DNA of 56,266 nucleotides from Armatimonadota bacterium (GTDB taxonomy: Bacteria > Sysuimicrobiota > Sysuimicrobiia > Sysuimicrobiales > Sysuimicrobiaceae): NCBI GenBank assembly GCA_025060455.1, contig JANXBY010000035.1, positions 1 to 56,266 of the forward strand, read 5' to 3'. Made by a program: the position numbers and the translations under genes. Positions 17,447 to 25,853 of the stretch are shown here, piece by piece. Numbering within the stretch: the first letter of the stretch is position 1; each line of letters begins with the position of its first letter. Below the pieces are notes generated by a model. That model saw only the letters and a list, made by a program, of their open reading frames with translations. It was not told where the DNA came from and did no database searches.

Positions 17447-18460
17447 ATGGCTGTGCGGGTGGGGATCAACGGCTTCGGGCGAATCGGCCGTCAGGTGCTG
17501 CGGGCCATCCTCCAGCGGTGTCGGGACGCCCTGGAGGTGGTGGCGGTGAACGACCTCGTGGACGCCCACATGAACGCGCACCTGTTCAAGTACGACACCA
17601 ACTACGGGGTGTACCCGGGAATCGTGGAGGCCCGGGACGGGGAGATCGTGGTGGACGGGTGCCCCATCCGGGTGTTCGCGGAGCGGGAGCCGGGCAAGAT
17701 TCCCTGGCGGGAAGTGGGCGCGGAGCTGGTGGTGGAGTCCACGGGGCTGTTCACGGACGCGCGGCAGGCGCGGGCCCACCTGGACGCGGGAGCCAAACGG
17801 GTCATCATCTCCGCGCCGGCCAAGAACGAGGATCTGACCGTGGTACTGGGGGTGAACGAGCACCGCTACGATCCCGCCCAGCACCGGATTGTGTCCAACG
17901 CCTCCTGCACCACCAACGGGCTTGCGCCCGTAGCGCGGGTGCTGCACGAGGAGTTCGGGATCGAGAAGGGAATCCTGACCACGGTGCACGCATACACCAA
18001 CTCCCAGCGGCTGCTGGATGTGGCCGCCAAGGACCCCCGGGACGCGCGGGCCGCGGCCATGAACATCGTGCCGTCGGAGACGGGGGCCGCGCGGGCGGTC
18101 GGGCTGGTGATCCCGGAACTGCAGGGCAAGTTCACGGGGATGGCGTTCCGGGTGCCCGTCTCCACGGTCTCCGTGATCGACTTCACGATCCTCCTGCGCC
18201 GGGACGTAACCCGGGACGAGGTCAATGCCGCGGTGCGGCGGTGGGCGGAGGAGCGCATCCCCGAGATCCTCGGGTACACGGAGGAGCCCCTGGTGAGCAG
18301 CGACCTCAAGGGCGATCCTCGGTCGTCCATCTTCAGCGCCTTGGACACCCTCGTGGTGGGCGGCAACCTGGTGAAGGTGGTTTCGTGGTACGACAACGAG
18401 TGGGGCTACGCGTGCCGGGTGGCGGATCTGGGCCGCTACATGGCGGAGCGGGGCGTGTAG
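17447..18460 (+). CDS. gap: Glyceraldehyde-3-phosphate dehydrogenase, type I
   Basis: GapA oxidises glyceraldehyde-3-phosphate to 1,3-bisphosphoglycerate with NAD(P). The Rossmann motif [14 protein letters not shown] is at residues 6-19 and the active-site Cys154 is in [13 protein letters not shown]. The expected C-terminal [12 protein letters not shown] is present. Length 337 aa is normal. ATG 17447 is chosen because GGGAGG at 17433-17438 is 8 bases upstream; a GTG at 17438 would overlap sbp. It leads the classic lower-glycolysis set gap-pgk-tpiA. Confidence 0.96.
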   Translation: MAVRVGINGFGRIGRQVLRAILQRCRDALEVVAVNDLVDAHMNAHLFKYDTNYGVYPGIVEARDGEIVVDGCPIRVFAEREPGKIPWREVGAELVVESTGLFTDARQARAHLDAGAKRVIISAPAKNEDLTVVLGVNEHRYDPAQHRIVSNASCTTNGLAPVARVLHEEFGIEKGILTTVHAYTNSQRLLDVAAKDPRDARAAAMNIVPSETGAARAVGLVIPELQGKFTGMAFRVPVSTVSVIDFTILLRRDVTRDEVNAAVRRWAEERIPEILGYTEEPLVSSDLKGDPRSSIFSALDTLVVGGNLVKVVSWYDNEWGYACRVADLGRYMAERGV

Positions 18461-18483
18461 GCGCCGAGCTGGGAAGCGTGTGG

Positions 18484-19662
18484 ATGAGGACCATCCGAGA
18501 CGTGGACGTGGCCGGCCGACGGGTACTGGTCCGGGTAGACTTCAACGTGCCGCTGGACGAACAGGGGCGGGTGACGGACGACCGCCGGATCCGGGAGTCC
18601 CTGCCCACCGTGCTGGACCTGGTCCACCGGGGAGCGGTGGTGGTGTTGATGTCCCACCTTGGCCGTCCGGGCGGGAGGGTGGTGGAGGAGCTGCGGATGG
18701 CGCCCGTGGGGGAGCGGCTGTCGCAGCTGCTGGGCAGACCGGTGCGGGTGCTGCCGGACTGCGTGGGACCGGAGGTGGAGGCCGCGGTGGCTCAGATGCA
18801 ACCAGGGGAGGTGGCCCTGCTGGAGAACCTGCGCTTCCACCCGGGGGAGGAGGCCAACGACCCAGAGTTTGCCGCCGCCCTGGCCCGCCTGGGGGACGTT
18901 TACGTGAACGACGCGTTTGGGACCGCGCACCGGGCCCACGCCTCCACGGTAGGGGTGGCCCGCCACCTGCCCGCGGTGGCCGGCCTGCTCATGGAAAAGG
19001 AGATCCGCTACCTGAGCCGCCTGCTCCACAACCCCGAGCACCCCTTTGTGGCCGTGCTGGGCGGCAAGAAGGTCTCGGACAAGATCGGGGTCCTCCACAA
19101 CCTCCTGGAGCGCGTGGACGCGGTGCTGGTGGGCGGGGGGATGGCGTACACCTTCTTGAAGGCAGCCGGGTACCCTGTAGGCCGGTCGGTGGTGGAGGAG
19201 GACAAGGTGGACCTGGCGCGCGCGCTGGTCGAGCGGGCGCGCGCCCGCGGGGTGGAGTTTCTGCTCCCCGAGGACGTGGTGGTAGCGGAGCGGCCGGCGG
19301 CGGATGCGCCCCGCCGCGTGGTCCCCGCCCATGAGATCCCGGAAGGGTGGATGGGGCTGGACATCGGTCCGGCCACCGCCCGCCGGTTCACCGAGGTGAT
19401 CCGGGGCGCCCGCCTCGTGGTGTGGAACGGGCCCATGGGGGTGTTCGAGGTGGAGCCGTTCGCGGAGGGCACCCGGGCGGTGGCGGAGGCGGTGACCCGG
19501 TGTCCTGGCACCAAGGTGGTGGGGGGAGGCGACACCGCGGCCGCCGTGGAGCAGTTCGGGCTGCTGGAGCGCTTCGACCACGTGAGCACCGGCGGGGGCG
19601 CCACCCTGGAATTCCTGGAGGGCAAGGAACTGCCGGGGATCCGCGTGCTGCAGGACGACTGA
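18484..19662 (+). CDS. pgk: Phosphoglycerate kinase
   Basis: Pgk transfers phosphate between 1,3-bisphosphoglycerate and ADP (392 aa). Substrate-site sequences [20 protein letters not shown] and SHLGRPGG are in the N-domain; the hinge and nucleotide domain show [25 protein letters not shown] and [13 protein letters not shown], ending [21 protein letters not shown] 18484 is favoured over GTG 18478 because GGGAAG (18471-18476) then has normal spacing. It lies 23 bases after gap and 3 bases before tpiA. Confidence 0.96.
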   Translation: MRTIRDVDVAGRRVLVRVDFNVPLDEQGRVTDDRRIRESLPTVLDLVHRGAVVVLMSHLGRPGGRVVEELRMAPVGERLSQLLGRPVRVLPDCVGPEVEAAVAQMQPGEVALLENLRFHPGEEANDPEFAAALARLGDVYVNDAFGTAHRAHASTVGVARHLPAVAGLLMEKEIRYLSRLLHNPEHPFVAVLGGKKVSDKIGVLHNLLERVDAVLVGGGMAYTFLKAAGYPVGRSVVEEDKVDLARALVERARARGVEFLLPEDVVVAERPAADAPRRVVPAHEIPEGWMGLDIGPATARRFTEVIRGARLVVWNGPMGVFEVEPFAEGTRAVAEAVTRCPGTKVVGGGDTAAAVEQFGLLERFDHVSTGGGATLEFLEGKELPGIRVLQDD

Positions 19663-19665
19663 GCC

Positions 19666-20421
19666 GTGCGCACGCCCCTGGTGGCCGCCAACTGGAAGAT
19701 GCACAAGACGCGGGCGGAGGCTACCGCCTTCGTAGAAGCAGCCCTCCCGCAGCTGACGGGCTTGGACGGTGTGGAGGTGGTGGTCTGCCCCGCGTTCACC
19801 GCCCTGGAGACCGTGGGACGGCTGCTGGCGGGGTCAGCGGTGCGGTTGGGCGCCCAGAACCTGCACTGGGAGCGCGAGGGGGCGTTCACGGGCGAGGTGT
19901 CCGCGGGGATGCTGGCGGAGCTGGGCTGCACGTACGTGATCGTAGGCCACTCCGAGCGCCGGAGGCTGTTCGGGGACACCGACGAGCGGGTGCGGCGGAA
20001 GGTACGCGCGGCGTTTGACGCGGGGCTGGTGCCCATCTTGTGCGTGGGCGAGACTCTGGAGGAACGCCAAGCGGGACAGACGGAGTCCCGGGTAGCCGGG
20101 CAGGTGGCGGTGGCCACCGCGGACCTGTCCGCGGACGAAGTGGCCCACCTGGTGGTGGCCTACGAGCCCGTGTGGGCTATCGGCACGGGACAGGCGGCCA
20201 CCGGACAGGAGGCGAACCGGGTCATCGGACTGATCCGCCAGCACCTGCGGCACCGGTTCGGCCCTGCTGCAGACGCGGTTCGCATCCAGTACGGGGGGAG
20301 CGTGACTGCCCGCAACGCTGCAGAGTTTTTCAGCCAGCCGGAGGTGGACGGAGCCCTGGTGGGCGGGGCGAGCCTGAACCCCCACGAGTTCGCGGCCATC
20401 ACCCGGACCGCCCGCCGGTAG
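19666..20421 (+). CDS. tpiA: Triosephosphate isomerase
   Basis: TpiA interconverts dihydroxyacetone phosphate and glyceraldehyde-3-phosphate (251 aa). The catalytic residues can be seen: Lys in AANWKMHK near the N-terminus, His in IVGHSERR and Glu in VAYEPVWAIGTGQ, with the phosphate-binding GGSVTARNAAEF near the C-terminus. The GTG start at 19666 is 4 bases after the pgk stop, which indicates coupled expression with gap and pgk. Confidence 0.96.
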   Translation: MRTPLVAANWKMHKTRAEATAFVEAALPQLTGLDGVEVVVCPAFTALETVGRLLAGSAVRLGAQNLHWEREGAFTGEVSAGMLAELGCTYVIVGHSERRRLFGDTDERVRRKVRAAFDAGLVPILCVGETLEERQAGQTESRVAGQVAVATADLSADEVAHLVVAYEPVWAIGTGQAATGQEANRVIGLIRQHLRHRFGPAADAVRIQYGGSVTARNAAEFFSQPEVDGALVGGASLNPHEFAAITRTARR

Positions 20422-20488
20422 CGGGCGGGGTTGCGGGCGGCGGGGGAGTCCGTTACCATGGCGGCGGCCCTTCGGGAGGGAGACGGAC

Positions 20489-20707
20489 GTGGATCGAGTG
20501 GTGCTGGTGGTGCACTTCGTGCTGGCCGCGGCGGTGGTGGGGCTGGTGTTGCTGCAGGGCCCCAAGGGGGAGGGTCTGGGAGCCATCGGCGGCAGCGCCA
20601 GGCTGTTTCACGGGCCCAGGCCCCGGGAGACCTTTTTCACCCGGGCTACCGCACTGGCCTCCGTGCTGTTCGCTCTCACCAGCGCGTACCTGGCGTTCGC
20701 GCGCTGA
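20489..20707 (+). CDS. secG: Preprotein translocase subunit SecG
   Basis: SecG is the small third subunit of the SecYEG translocon (72 aa) with two membrane helices (about residues 3-22 and 50-70). Between them lie the family sequences [15 protein letters not shown] and the short loop before [19 protein letters not shown] start at 20489 follows GGGAGACGG. Its place after tpiA and before tRNA-Leu is a conserved arrangement in Firmicutes and relatives. Confidence 0.92.
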   Translation: MDRVVLVVHFVLAAAVVGLVLLQGPKGEGLGAIGGSARLFHGPRPRETFFTRATALASVLFALTSAYLAFAR

Positions 20708-20735
20708 GGCGTCCGTTTCGCCTACTGCGGTCCGT

Positions 20736-20744
20736 TGCTATAAT
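20736..20744 (+). promoter_or_regulatory. Extended -10 promoter for tRNA-Leu
   Basis: TGCTATAAT matches an extended -10 (TGN plus perfect TATAAT at 20739-20744). At 17 bases upstream only a weak TTTCGC can serve as -35. The expected start near 20751 lies 14 bases before the mature tRNA 5' end. Confidence 0.65.
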
Positions 20745-20764
20745 CGGGCTGGCACATACACCGT

Positions 20765-20849
20765 GCCCGGATGGCGGAACTGGCAGACGCGCACGTTTGA
20801 GGGGCGTGTGGGGAAACCCGTGGGGGTTCGAATCCCCCTCCGGGCACCA
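20765..20849 (+). tRNA. tRNA-Leu (anticodon GAG)
   Basis: This is a complete 85-base class II tRNA. The acceptor stem GCCCGGA (20765-20771) pairs with TCCGGGC, followed by discriminator A and encoded CCA. The anticodon stem CACGT/GCGTG closes the loop TTGAGGG, giving anticodon GAG. The extra arm GGGGAAACCC and the T loop TTCGAAT are typical for leucine tRNA. Confidence 0.95.
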
Positions 20850-20854
20850 GGGGC

Positions 20855-21727
20855 TCAGTCCGAGTACGGAACGCCGAGGGCCTGAGGCTTCGCCAGCCCC
20901 CAGCGGGTCCGGAACCACGGTGTGCTGATCACGGTGAGCGTGACCACCGTCACCAGGAAGGGGACGGTGCGCCAAACGTACCGCGACAGCACCCCCGGCA
21001 AGACGTACTCCGGGTTCAGGGACAGCTGCCACATGGCGCCGAACAGCACCGATCCACCCAGGAGAATCCACGGGTTCCACATGGAGAAGAACACCAGCGC
21101 GAGGCTCACGAACCCCCAGCCCATGAGGAAGTTGTAGTTCCACACCGGGTTGTAGGACAGGGTGTACGCGGCTCCCGCGAGCCCTGCCAGGGTTCCGCCG
21201 AATACTACGCACAGGTACCGGACCGCCGGCACGTTGACCCCGGAAGCCGCTGCGGCCGCGGGGTTTTCGCCCGCGGATCGGATGGCAAGCCCCAGGGAGG
21301 TGCGCGACAGGACGAACCATACCGCCACCACCAGGAGGACTCCCGCGTGCACAAAGGGGGACAGGCCCGCGAAGGTGGGGAACGGAGGCAGGCCCAGGGG
21401 ACCCGTGTGAGGGCTTCCGAGGTAGGTGGTGAGCCCGAAGCTGAGGACCCACAGGCCCATACCGCTGATGACCTGGTCGCCCCTGAGCCGGATGGAGAAC
21501 ACCCCGTGTACTCCACCCAGCAGCGCCCCCACCGCGACCCCCGCGCCCAGACCCAGGGCGTAGCTCGCCGAGGACTTGGCCACCACGAAGGCCGCGGTGC
21601 CGCCGAACAGCATGAGGCCTTCCACGCCCACGTTCAGCACCCCGGACCGTTGGTTCACCAGCTCCCCCAGGGCGGCGAGGAGGAAAACCGTGGACGCCTC
21701 CAGGCTTCGGACCAGCAGCTCGCTCAC
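20855..21727 (-). CDS. ABC transporter permease, BMP/nucleoside type (second permease)
   Basis: This inner-membrane permease of about eight helices (290 aa) belongs to the branched-chain/ribose-type permease family found with BMP binding proteins. The marks [22 protein letters not shown] near the N-terminus and [21 protein letters not shown] are typical of the short permease of such systems (YufQ/NupQ type). The GTG start at 21727 overlaps the stop of the first permease (GTGA). It is the last gene of a four-gene minus-strand operon and ends only 6 bases from the 3' end of tRNA-Leu. Confidence 0.88.
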   Translation of the reverse strand: MSELLVRSLEASTVFLLAALGELVNQRSGVLNVGVEGLMLFGGTAAFVVAKSSASYALGLGAGVAVGALLGGVHGVFSIRLRGDQVISGMGLWVLSFGLTTYLGSPHTGPLGLPPFPTFAGLSPFVHAGVLLVVAVWFVLSRTSLGLAIRSAGENPAAAAASGVNVPAVRYLCVVFGGTLAGLAGAAYTLSYNPVWNYNFLMGWGFVSLALVFFSMWNPWILLGGSVLFGAMWQLSLNPEYVLPGVLSRYVWRTVPFLVTVVTLTVISTPWFRTRWGLAKPQALGVPYSD

Positions 21728-22854
21728 CGGGCTTCCTCTGGCTGCGGACGGGCCGCGCGCGGCGGAGAGATGCGGCGCCACCGGAACCCATACCGGTCCA
21801 CCAGGTGCGACAGCACAAAGGTGGTCATGAGCAGCCCCAGGATGGCGTAGTCGACTCCGAAGGGCAGGCGCAGGGCTCCCTGCGCGAACCGGCCGCCCAC
21901 GGACAGGCCCGCGAACATGAGGGCCATGGGCACAGCCCCCACGGCGCTTCCTCGGGCGATCAGGGCGCAGATCATGCCGTAGAAGGACAGGTCTCCGTAG
22001 TAGCCGTAGTTGGTGGGGATCTTGTACAGCCCGGGGACCGCGGTGAAGTAGTGGTAGCCCGCCAGGCCTGCAAACGCGCCGCCCGCCACAAACACCCCCA
22101 CCGACACCCGGAGGGGGTCGATCCCCGCGTACCGGGCCGCCTGCGGGTTCAGACCGTAGGTGCGCACCCGGTAGCCCGCCGCGGTACGGGAGAATACGAA
22201 GTCGCTGGCCACCGAGGCCGCGAGGGCCAGAAACGCGGTCGGCGGCAGTCCCAGGAGGAGCGGGGGGCGGAAGTCCTGCGGCAGGGTGAAGCTTTCGCCC
22301 TCCGCGGTGGCGCTCATGAGGGCGCCACCCTCCTTGATGAAGTCTGCGACCAACCAGAACAGCACCGAGTTGAGCATCATGGTGACGAGGATCTCGTTGA
22401 GGTCCAGCTTGGCGCGGAGCAGCCCCACGAGCGCGCCCACGGCGGAGCCCGCCAGGGCCGCGGCCAGGGGCATGAGGAGCAACCACGGGCCCGGGGCTGC
22501 CGCCTCCCGGGCGCCGGCCCAGAAGGCCACCCCGAAGGCCGCCAGCGCTCCCGCGTACACCTGGCCGGGAAGCCCAATGTTCCACAGCCCGCCTCGCAAC
22601 GGCACGAGGAAAGCCAGGGTGCACAACAGGAGGTACGCGGCCCGGTGCACGGTGGCGCCCAGGCCCGAAGGGTTGGCGAAGGCGTAGCCGAACGCGATGC
22701 GGTAGGCGGCCCACGGTCCTGCCTCCGGCGTCCAGAACAACGCGCTGGCTAACAGGAGGGCCAGAGCCACAGCCACCAGGGCGCCCACAGCCACCCGGGC
22801 GGGAGAAGCGCCCTCCGCCCGTTCCACGGACAGTTCCCAGGCACCGAACCTCAA
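21724..22854 (-). CDS. ABC transporter permease, BMP/nucleoside type (first permease)
   Basis: This is the longer permease partner (376 aa) with an N-terminal helix, then typical family sequences: LVPLRGGLWNIGLPGQVYAG, AKLDLNEILVTMMLNSVLFW and GYRVRTYGLNPQAARYAGI. The start is set at TTG 22854, giving an N-terminus of MRFGAWELSVERAEG, the usual beginning of this family, and a TTGA overlap with the ATPase stop. GTG 22827 is the alternative. It forms the membrane channel with the next gene. Confidence 0.87.
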   Translation of the reverse strand: MRFGAWELSVERAEGASPARVAVGALVAVALALLLASALFWTPEAGPWAAYRIAFGYAFANPSGLGATVHRAAYLLLCTLAFLVPLRGGLWNIGLPGQVYAGALAAFGVAFWAGAREAAAPGPWLLLMPLAAALAGSAVGALVGLLRAKLDLNEILVTMMLNSVLFWLVADFIKEGGALMSATAEGESFTLPQDFRPPLLLGLPPTAFLALAASVASDFVFSRTAAGYRVRTYGLNPQAARYAGIDPLRVSVGVFVAGGAFAGLAGYHYFTAVPGLYKIPTNYGYYGDLSFYGMICALIARGSAVGAVPMALMFAGLSVGGRFAQGALRLPFGVDYAILGLLMTTFVLSHLVDRYGFRWRRISPPRAARPQPEEAR

Positions 22855-24404
22855 CGGTCCCTCCCGGCCAGGCCGGCCATCCACGCGCCCACCGTCTCGG
22901 GGTCCGTCTGGTGTCGAGGGACCAGGGCCACGAACCTCCCCTCGTAGAGGGCGCCCACGCGGTCGCTTACCGCGAACACCTCGTCCAGGTCCTCCGAGAT
23001 CAACACCACCGCGGCCCCCCGCGACTTGGCCTCCAGGAGACGCCCCCGCACGAAAGTGGCGGCCTCCACGTCCAGGCCCTGGGTGGGCAGGTGGGCGACC
23101 ACCACCCGGGGCTGCCTGGAGAGCACCCTCCCCACCACCAGCTTCTGCAGGTTGCCGCCTGAGAGGTGGCGCGCCTGCACGTACGGGTGAGGCGCCTTCA
23201 CGCGGAAGGTGGCCAGGATCCGGCGGGTCAGCCGTTCCAGCCGGCCGCGGTCCAGTAGCCCACGACGGCAGATCTCGGGGTCGAAGTGGTAGTTGAGCCC
23301 CACGTTGTCCACCAGGCTGAAGGCGGCCACGGTGGCCACCTCCGACCGGTCCGCGGGCACGTAGCCCATTCCCAGGCGCCACCGGTCCAGGGGCCGAAGG
23401 TGCGTGATGTCCCGGCCGGCCAGCCGGACGCGTCCCGAGGCCGCAGGCCGAAGGCCGGCCAGGACCTGCGCCAGCTCATCCTGCCCATTGCCCGTGACCC
23501 CGGCCACGCCCACGATCTCGCCCTCGTGCGCCGAGAACGAAACCCCCCGCAGGCTGAGCTGCCCCTTGTCGTTGTACGCGCAGAGGTCTTCCACCTCCAG
23601 CAGCACACCGCCCCGAGGGGTGTCTGTGGGAAGTCCGGGCAGGGCCACCTCCTGGCCCACCATGAGCTGGACCAGCTCCTGGTCGCTGGCTTCGGAGACC
23701 GGAAGCCGCGCCACCGCCCGGCCCGCCCGCAGCACCGTGACGGTCCGGGCCACCGCGCGGATTACGGGAAGCTTGTGGGTCACCAGCAGCACGGTCACCC
23801 CATGCTCCTCCACGAGGTTCCGCAACGCCCGGAGGAGGACCTGGACTTCTGGCGGGGTGAGGGCAGAGGTGGGCTCGTCCAGGATGAGGATCCGGGCGCC
23901 TGCGTACAGGGCCTTAAGGATCTCCACCCACTGCTTTTCGCCCTCCGGCAGCTGCCAGACCCGCGCGTCCAGGTCCACGTGCACGCCGTACCGCTGGCAC
24001 AGGCTCCGCAGCTCCCGCCGCGCGGCGTGCAGGTCCAGCAGGCCCCGCGCCCGGGGGTGGCCCAGCACCAGGTTCTCCAGCACCGTGTGGGCCGCCACCA
24101 GCTTGCGGGTCTGGTGCACCATGCCGATGCCGTGGGCCAGCGCGTCGTGGGGGGACCGGAATCGCACCCGCCGGCCGCGCAGGTACACCTCTCCCGCGTC
24201 CGGCTGCACCAGCCCGAACAGCACGTTCATGAGGGTGGTTTTCCCCGCACCGTTCTGCCCGAGGACCGCGTGGACCTCGGCTTCCTCCACCTCCAGATCC
24301 ACGCCGTCCAGGGCCAGCACGCCGGGGAACGCCTTGGTGATCCCGCGGGCGCGGAGGACGGGAGGTCGGGCCGTGGCTTGGGCGGAGTGTTGCTCGCGCG
24401 TCAC
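22851..24404 (-). CDS. ABC transporter ATPase, two nucleotide-binding domains (BMP system)
   Basis: This tandem ATPase (517 aa) powers the transporter encoded around it. The first domain has Walker A GQNGAGKTT near residue 55. The second domain has the degenerate P-loop GVTGNGQDE usual in RbsA-like and NupO-like ATPases, and a signature LSGGNLQKLVVGR. The GTG start at 24404 lies 46 bases after the binding-protein stop. Sugar and nucleoside systems share this architecture; the BMP binding protein argues for a nucleoside-type ligand. Confidence 0.9.
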   Translation of the reverse strand: MTREQHSAQATARPPVLRARGITKAFPGVLALDGVDLEVEEAEVHAVLGQNGAGKTTLMNVLFGLVQPDAGEVYLRGRRVRFRSPHDALAHGIGMVHQTRKLVAAHTVLENLVLGHPRARGLLDLHAARRELRSLCQRYGVHVDLDARVWQLPEGEKQWVEILKALYAGARILILDEPTSALTPPEVQVLLRALRNLVEEHGVTVLLVTHKLPVIRAVARTVTVLRAGRAVARLPVSEASDQELVQLMVGQEVALPGLPTDTPRGGVLLEVEDLCAYNDKGQLSLRGVSFSAHEGEIVGVAGVTGNGQDELAQVLAGLRPAASGRVRLAGRDITHLRPLDRWRLGMGYVPADRSEVATVAAFSLVDNVGLNYHFDPEICRRGLLDRGRLERLTRRILATFRVKAPHPYVQARHLSGGNLQKLVVGRVLSRQPRVVVAHLPTQGLDVEAATFVRGRLLEAKSRGAAVVLISEDLDEVFAVSDRVGALYEGRFVALVPRHQTDPETVGAWMAGLAGRDR

Positions 24405-24450
24405 GGTTGGGTGGCGGGGCCCGCGTCCAGGAGGGCGCGGGCCCCGGCGG

Positions 24451-25704
24451 TCACTTGAGCACGTTGAGGCCGTTCAGGTCAAAGTTGAACTTGGACAGCA
24501 GCCACTCGTCCGTGGGCATCTGCCCGGCGGGCTTCACCACGGTGCCCTTGGCAGGGATCGGGGTGCCCGGCAGGGCCAGCCCGGTCCCGTTGCTCACCAG
24601 GGCGTGCACCCGGAAGGGGTCCCACTCGCCCCTGCGCATCTGCTCCCGGCGCTGCGCCACCAGCCGCACGATGGAGTCGGGGATCTGGCGGCGCGCCTTC
24701 GGGCTGATGGCGTCCACCCCCTCCTTCTTGTTGTTCATGATGTCCACGGTGGAGACCACGGTCCCGTCCGCCAGGGTCATGCGGTCCCGCATCCCCAGGT
24801 ACAGCAGGTTGCGCGGGCTGCGGTTGCCCGCCAGGTAGTCGCGCACCATGCGGTCGTACAGCACCTCCCACCGGGTGTCGAAGGACACCGCCACCGTGTC
24901 CGTGTTAGACCACCCGTAGAACCCCACGATGTCCATGTCCTTGCCCACGAACCAGATCCTCCGCTGCTGGGCCACGTCCAGGGGAGACCCGGAGTCGGTC
25001 TGCTGGGTGAGGACGTCCACCCTGTACTGGGTGACCAGGGTGGTGGCCACCTCCCGCTCCTCCGTGGGCTTGTACCAGTCGCCCACGTATTTCACGTACA
25101 CGTTCACCCGCTTGCCCAGAGCCCGGGCGGCGTCCTGCACGCCCAGGAAGAAACCCGCGGTGCGCCGCAACACCTGCACGTTGGGGAACGCGGAGACGAC
25201 CCCGATGTTACCGGTGCGGGTGAGGGCGCCCGCGATGAGCCCCTCCAGGTACAGCGCCTGGTACTGGCGCGGGAAGAAGCGGATGAAGTTGGCCTTGCGG
25301 GTGACGTCGCTGGCCACCACCGACCCGAAGTACACGTTGGGGTATTTGTCCGCGATGTCCTTGAGGGGCAGCCCCATGAACTCCGCGTTGCCCACCACGA
25401 TGTTGGCACCCTGCCGGATGAGCTCCTCCGCGTACGGCACCGTGAGGTCCGGCCCCACCTCCTCACGGTACACGTACTTCACATTGGGGTACTTCTGTGC
25501 GATGCGCTGGCCCGCCCGGTGGTGGGCGCCCGACCACGTGGTGCCCTTGATCACGCTGAAGTGCAAGATGGCCAAGGTGACCGTGGGCGGCGCGGCGGCG
25601 GAACGCGCCTGCCAGGCCACGCCCACGGCCAGAAACAGCACCAACAGGGCGGCTGCCGGACGTGTCCACCGGCCACGCGCGCCGGAACCCGTTTGCCCGT
25701 GCAT
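24451..25704 (-). CDS. BMP family ABC transporter substrate-binding protein (long form)
   Basis: This 417-aa binding protein has a Sec signal (hydrophobic residues about 17-32, cleavage near SAAAPP) and no lipobox Cys. The BMP (PnrA-like) fold shows in GAHHRAGQRIAQKYPNV, the glycine/asparagine-rich pocket segment GANIVVGNAEFM, and DVLTQQTDSGSPLDVAQQRR. Known members bind purine nucleosides, though others bind different ligands. It is the first gene of the minus-strand transporter operon, with GGGAGGGAGCC before ATG 25704. It is longer than the second BMP protein (328 aa), so the two systems probably differ in ligand. Confidence 0.88.
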   Translation of the reverse strand: MHGQTGSGARGRWTRPAAALLVLFLAVGVAWQARSAAAPPTVTLAILHFSVIKGTTWSGAHHRAGQRIAQKYPNVKYVYREEVGPDLTVPYAEELIRQGANIVVGNAEFMGLPLKDIADKYPNVYFGSVVASDVTRKANFIRFFPRQYQALYLEGLIAGALTRTGNIGVVSAFPNVQVLRRTAGFFLGVQDAARALGKRVNVYVKYVGDWYKPTEEREVATTLVTQYRVDVLTQQTDSGSPLDVAQQRRIWFVGKDMDIVGFYGWSNTDTVAVSFDTRWEVLYDRMVRDYLAGNRSPRNLLYLGMRDRMTLADGTVVSTVDIMNNKKEGVDAISPKARRQIPDSIVRLVAQRREQMRRGEWDPFRVHALVSNGTGLALPGTPIPAKGTVVKPAGQMPTDEWLLSKFNFDLNGLNVLK

Positions 25705-25730
25705 GGCTCCCTCCCCCGAACCCCAAAGCT

Positions 25731-25749
25731 CGCCGGACGTCCTCCGGCG
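25731..25749. promoter_or_regulatory. Inverted repeat between the divergent BMP and allF genes
   Basis: CGCCGGA (25731-25737), 5 bases, TCCGGCG (25743-25749) is a perfect 7-bp inverted repeat inside the 149-base divergent spacer. It could be an operator shared by the two divergent operons, or a hairpin in the leader of the minus-strand transcript, since it is only 27 bases from the BMP start. No clear -35/-10 pair was found in this spacer. Confidence 0.25.
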
Positions 25750-25853
25750 GCGGAACGCAGCCTACATTCTTCGCGGGTTCGCGTTTCTCCTCCGGGCGGT
25801 GGGGAAGGGGCCGACGCAGAGCGGGTCGAACCACACGGTTGGAGGAAGCCGCC

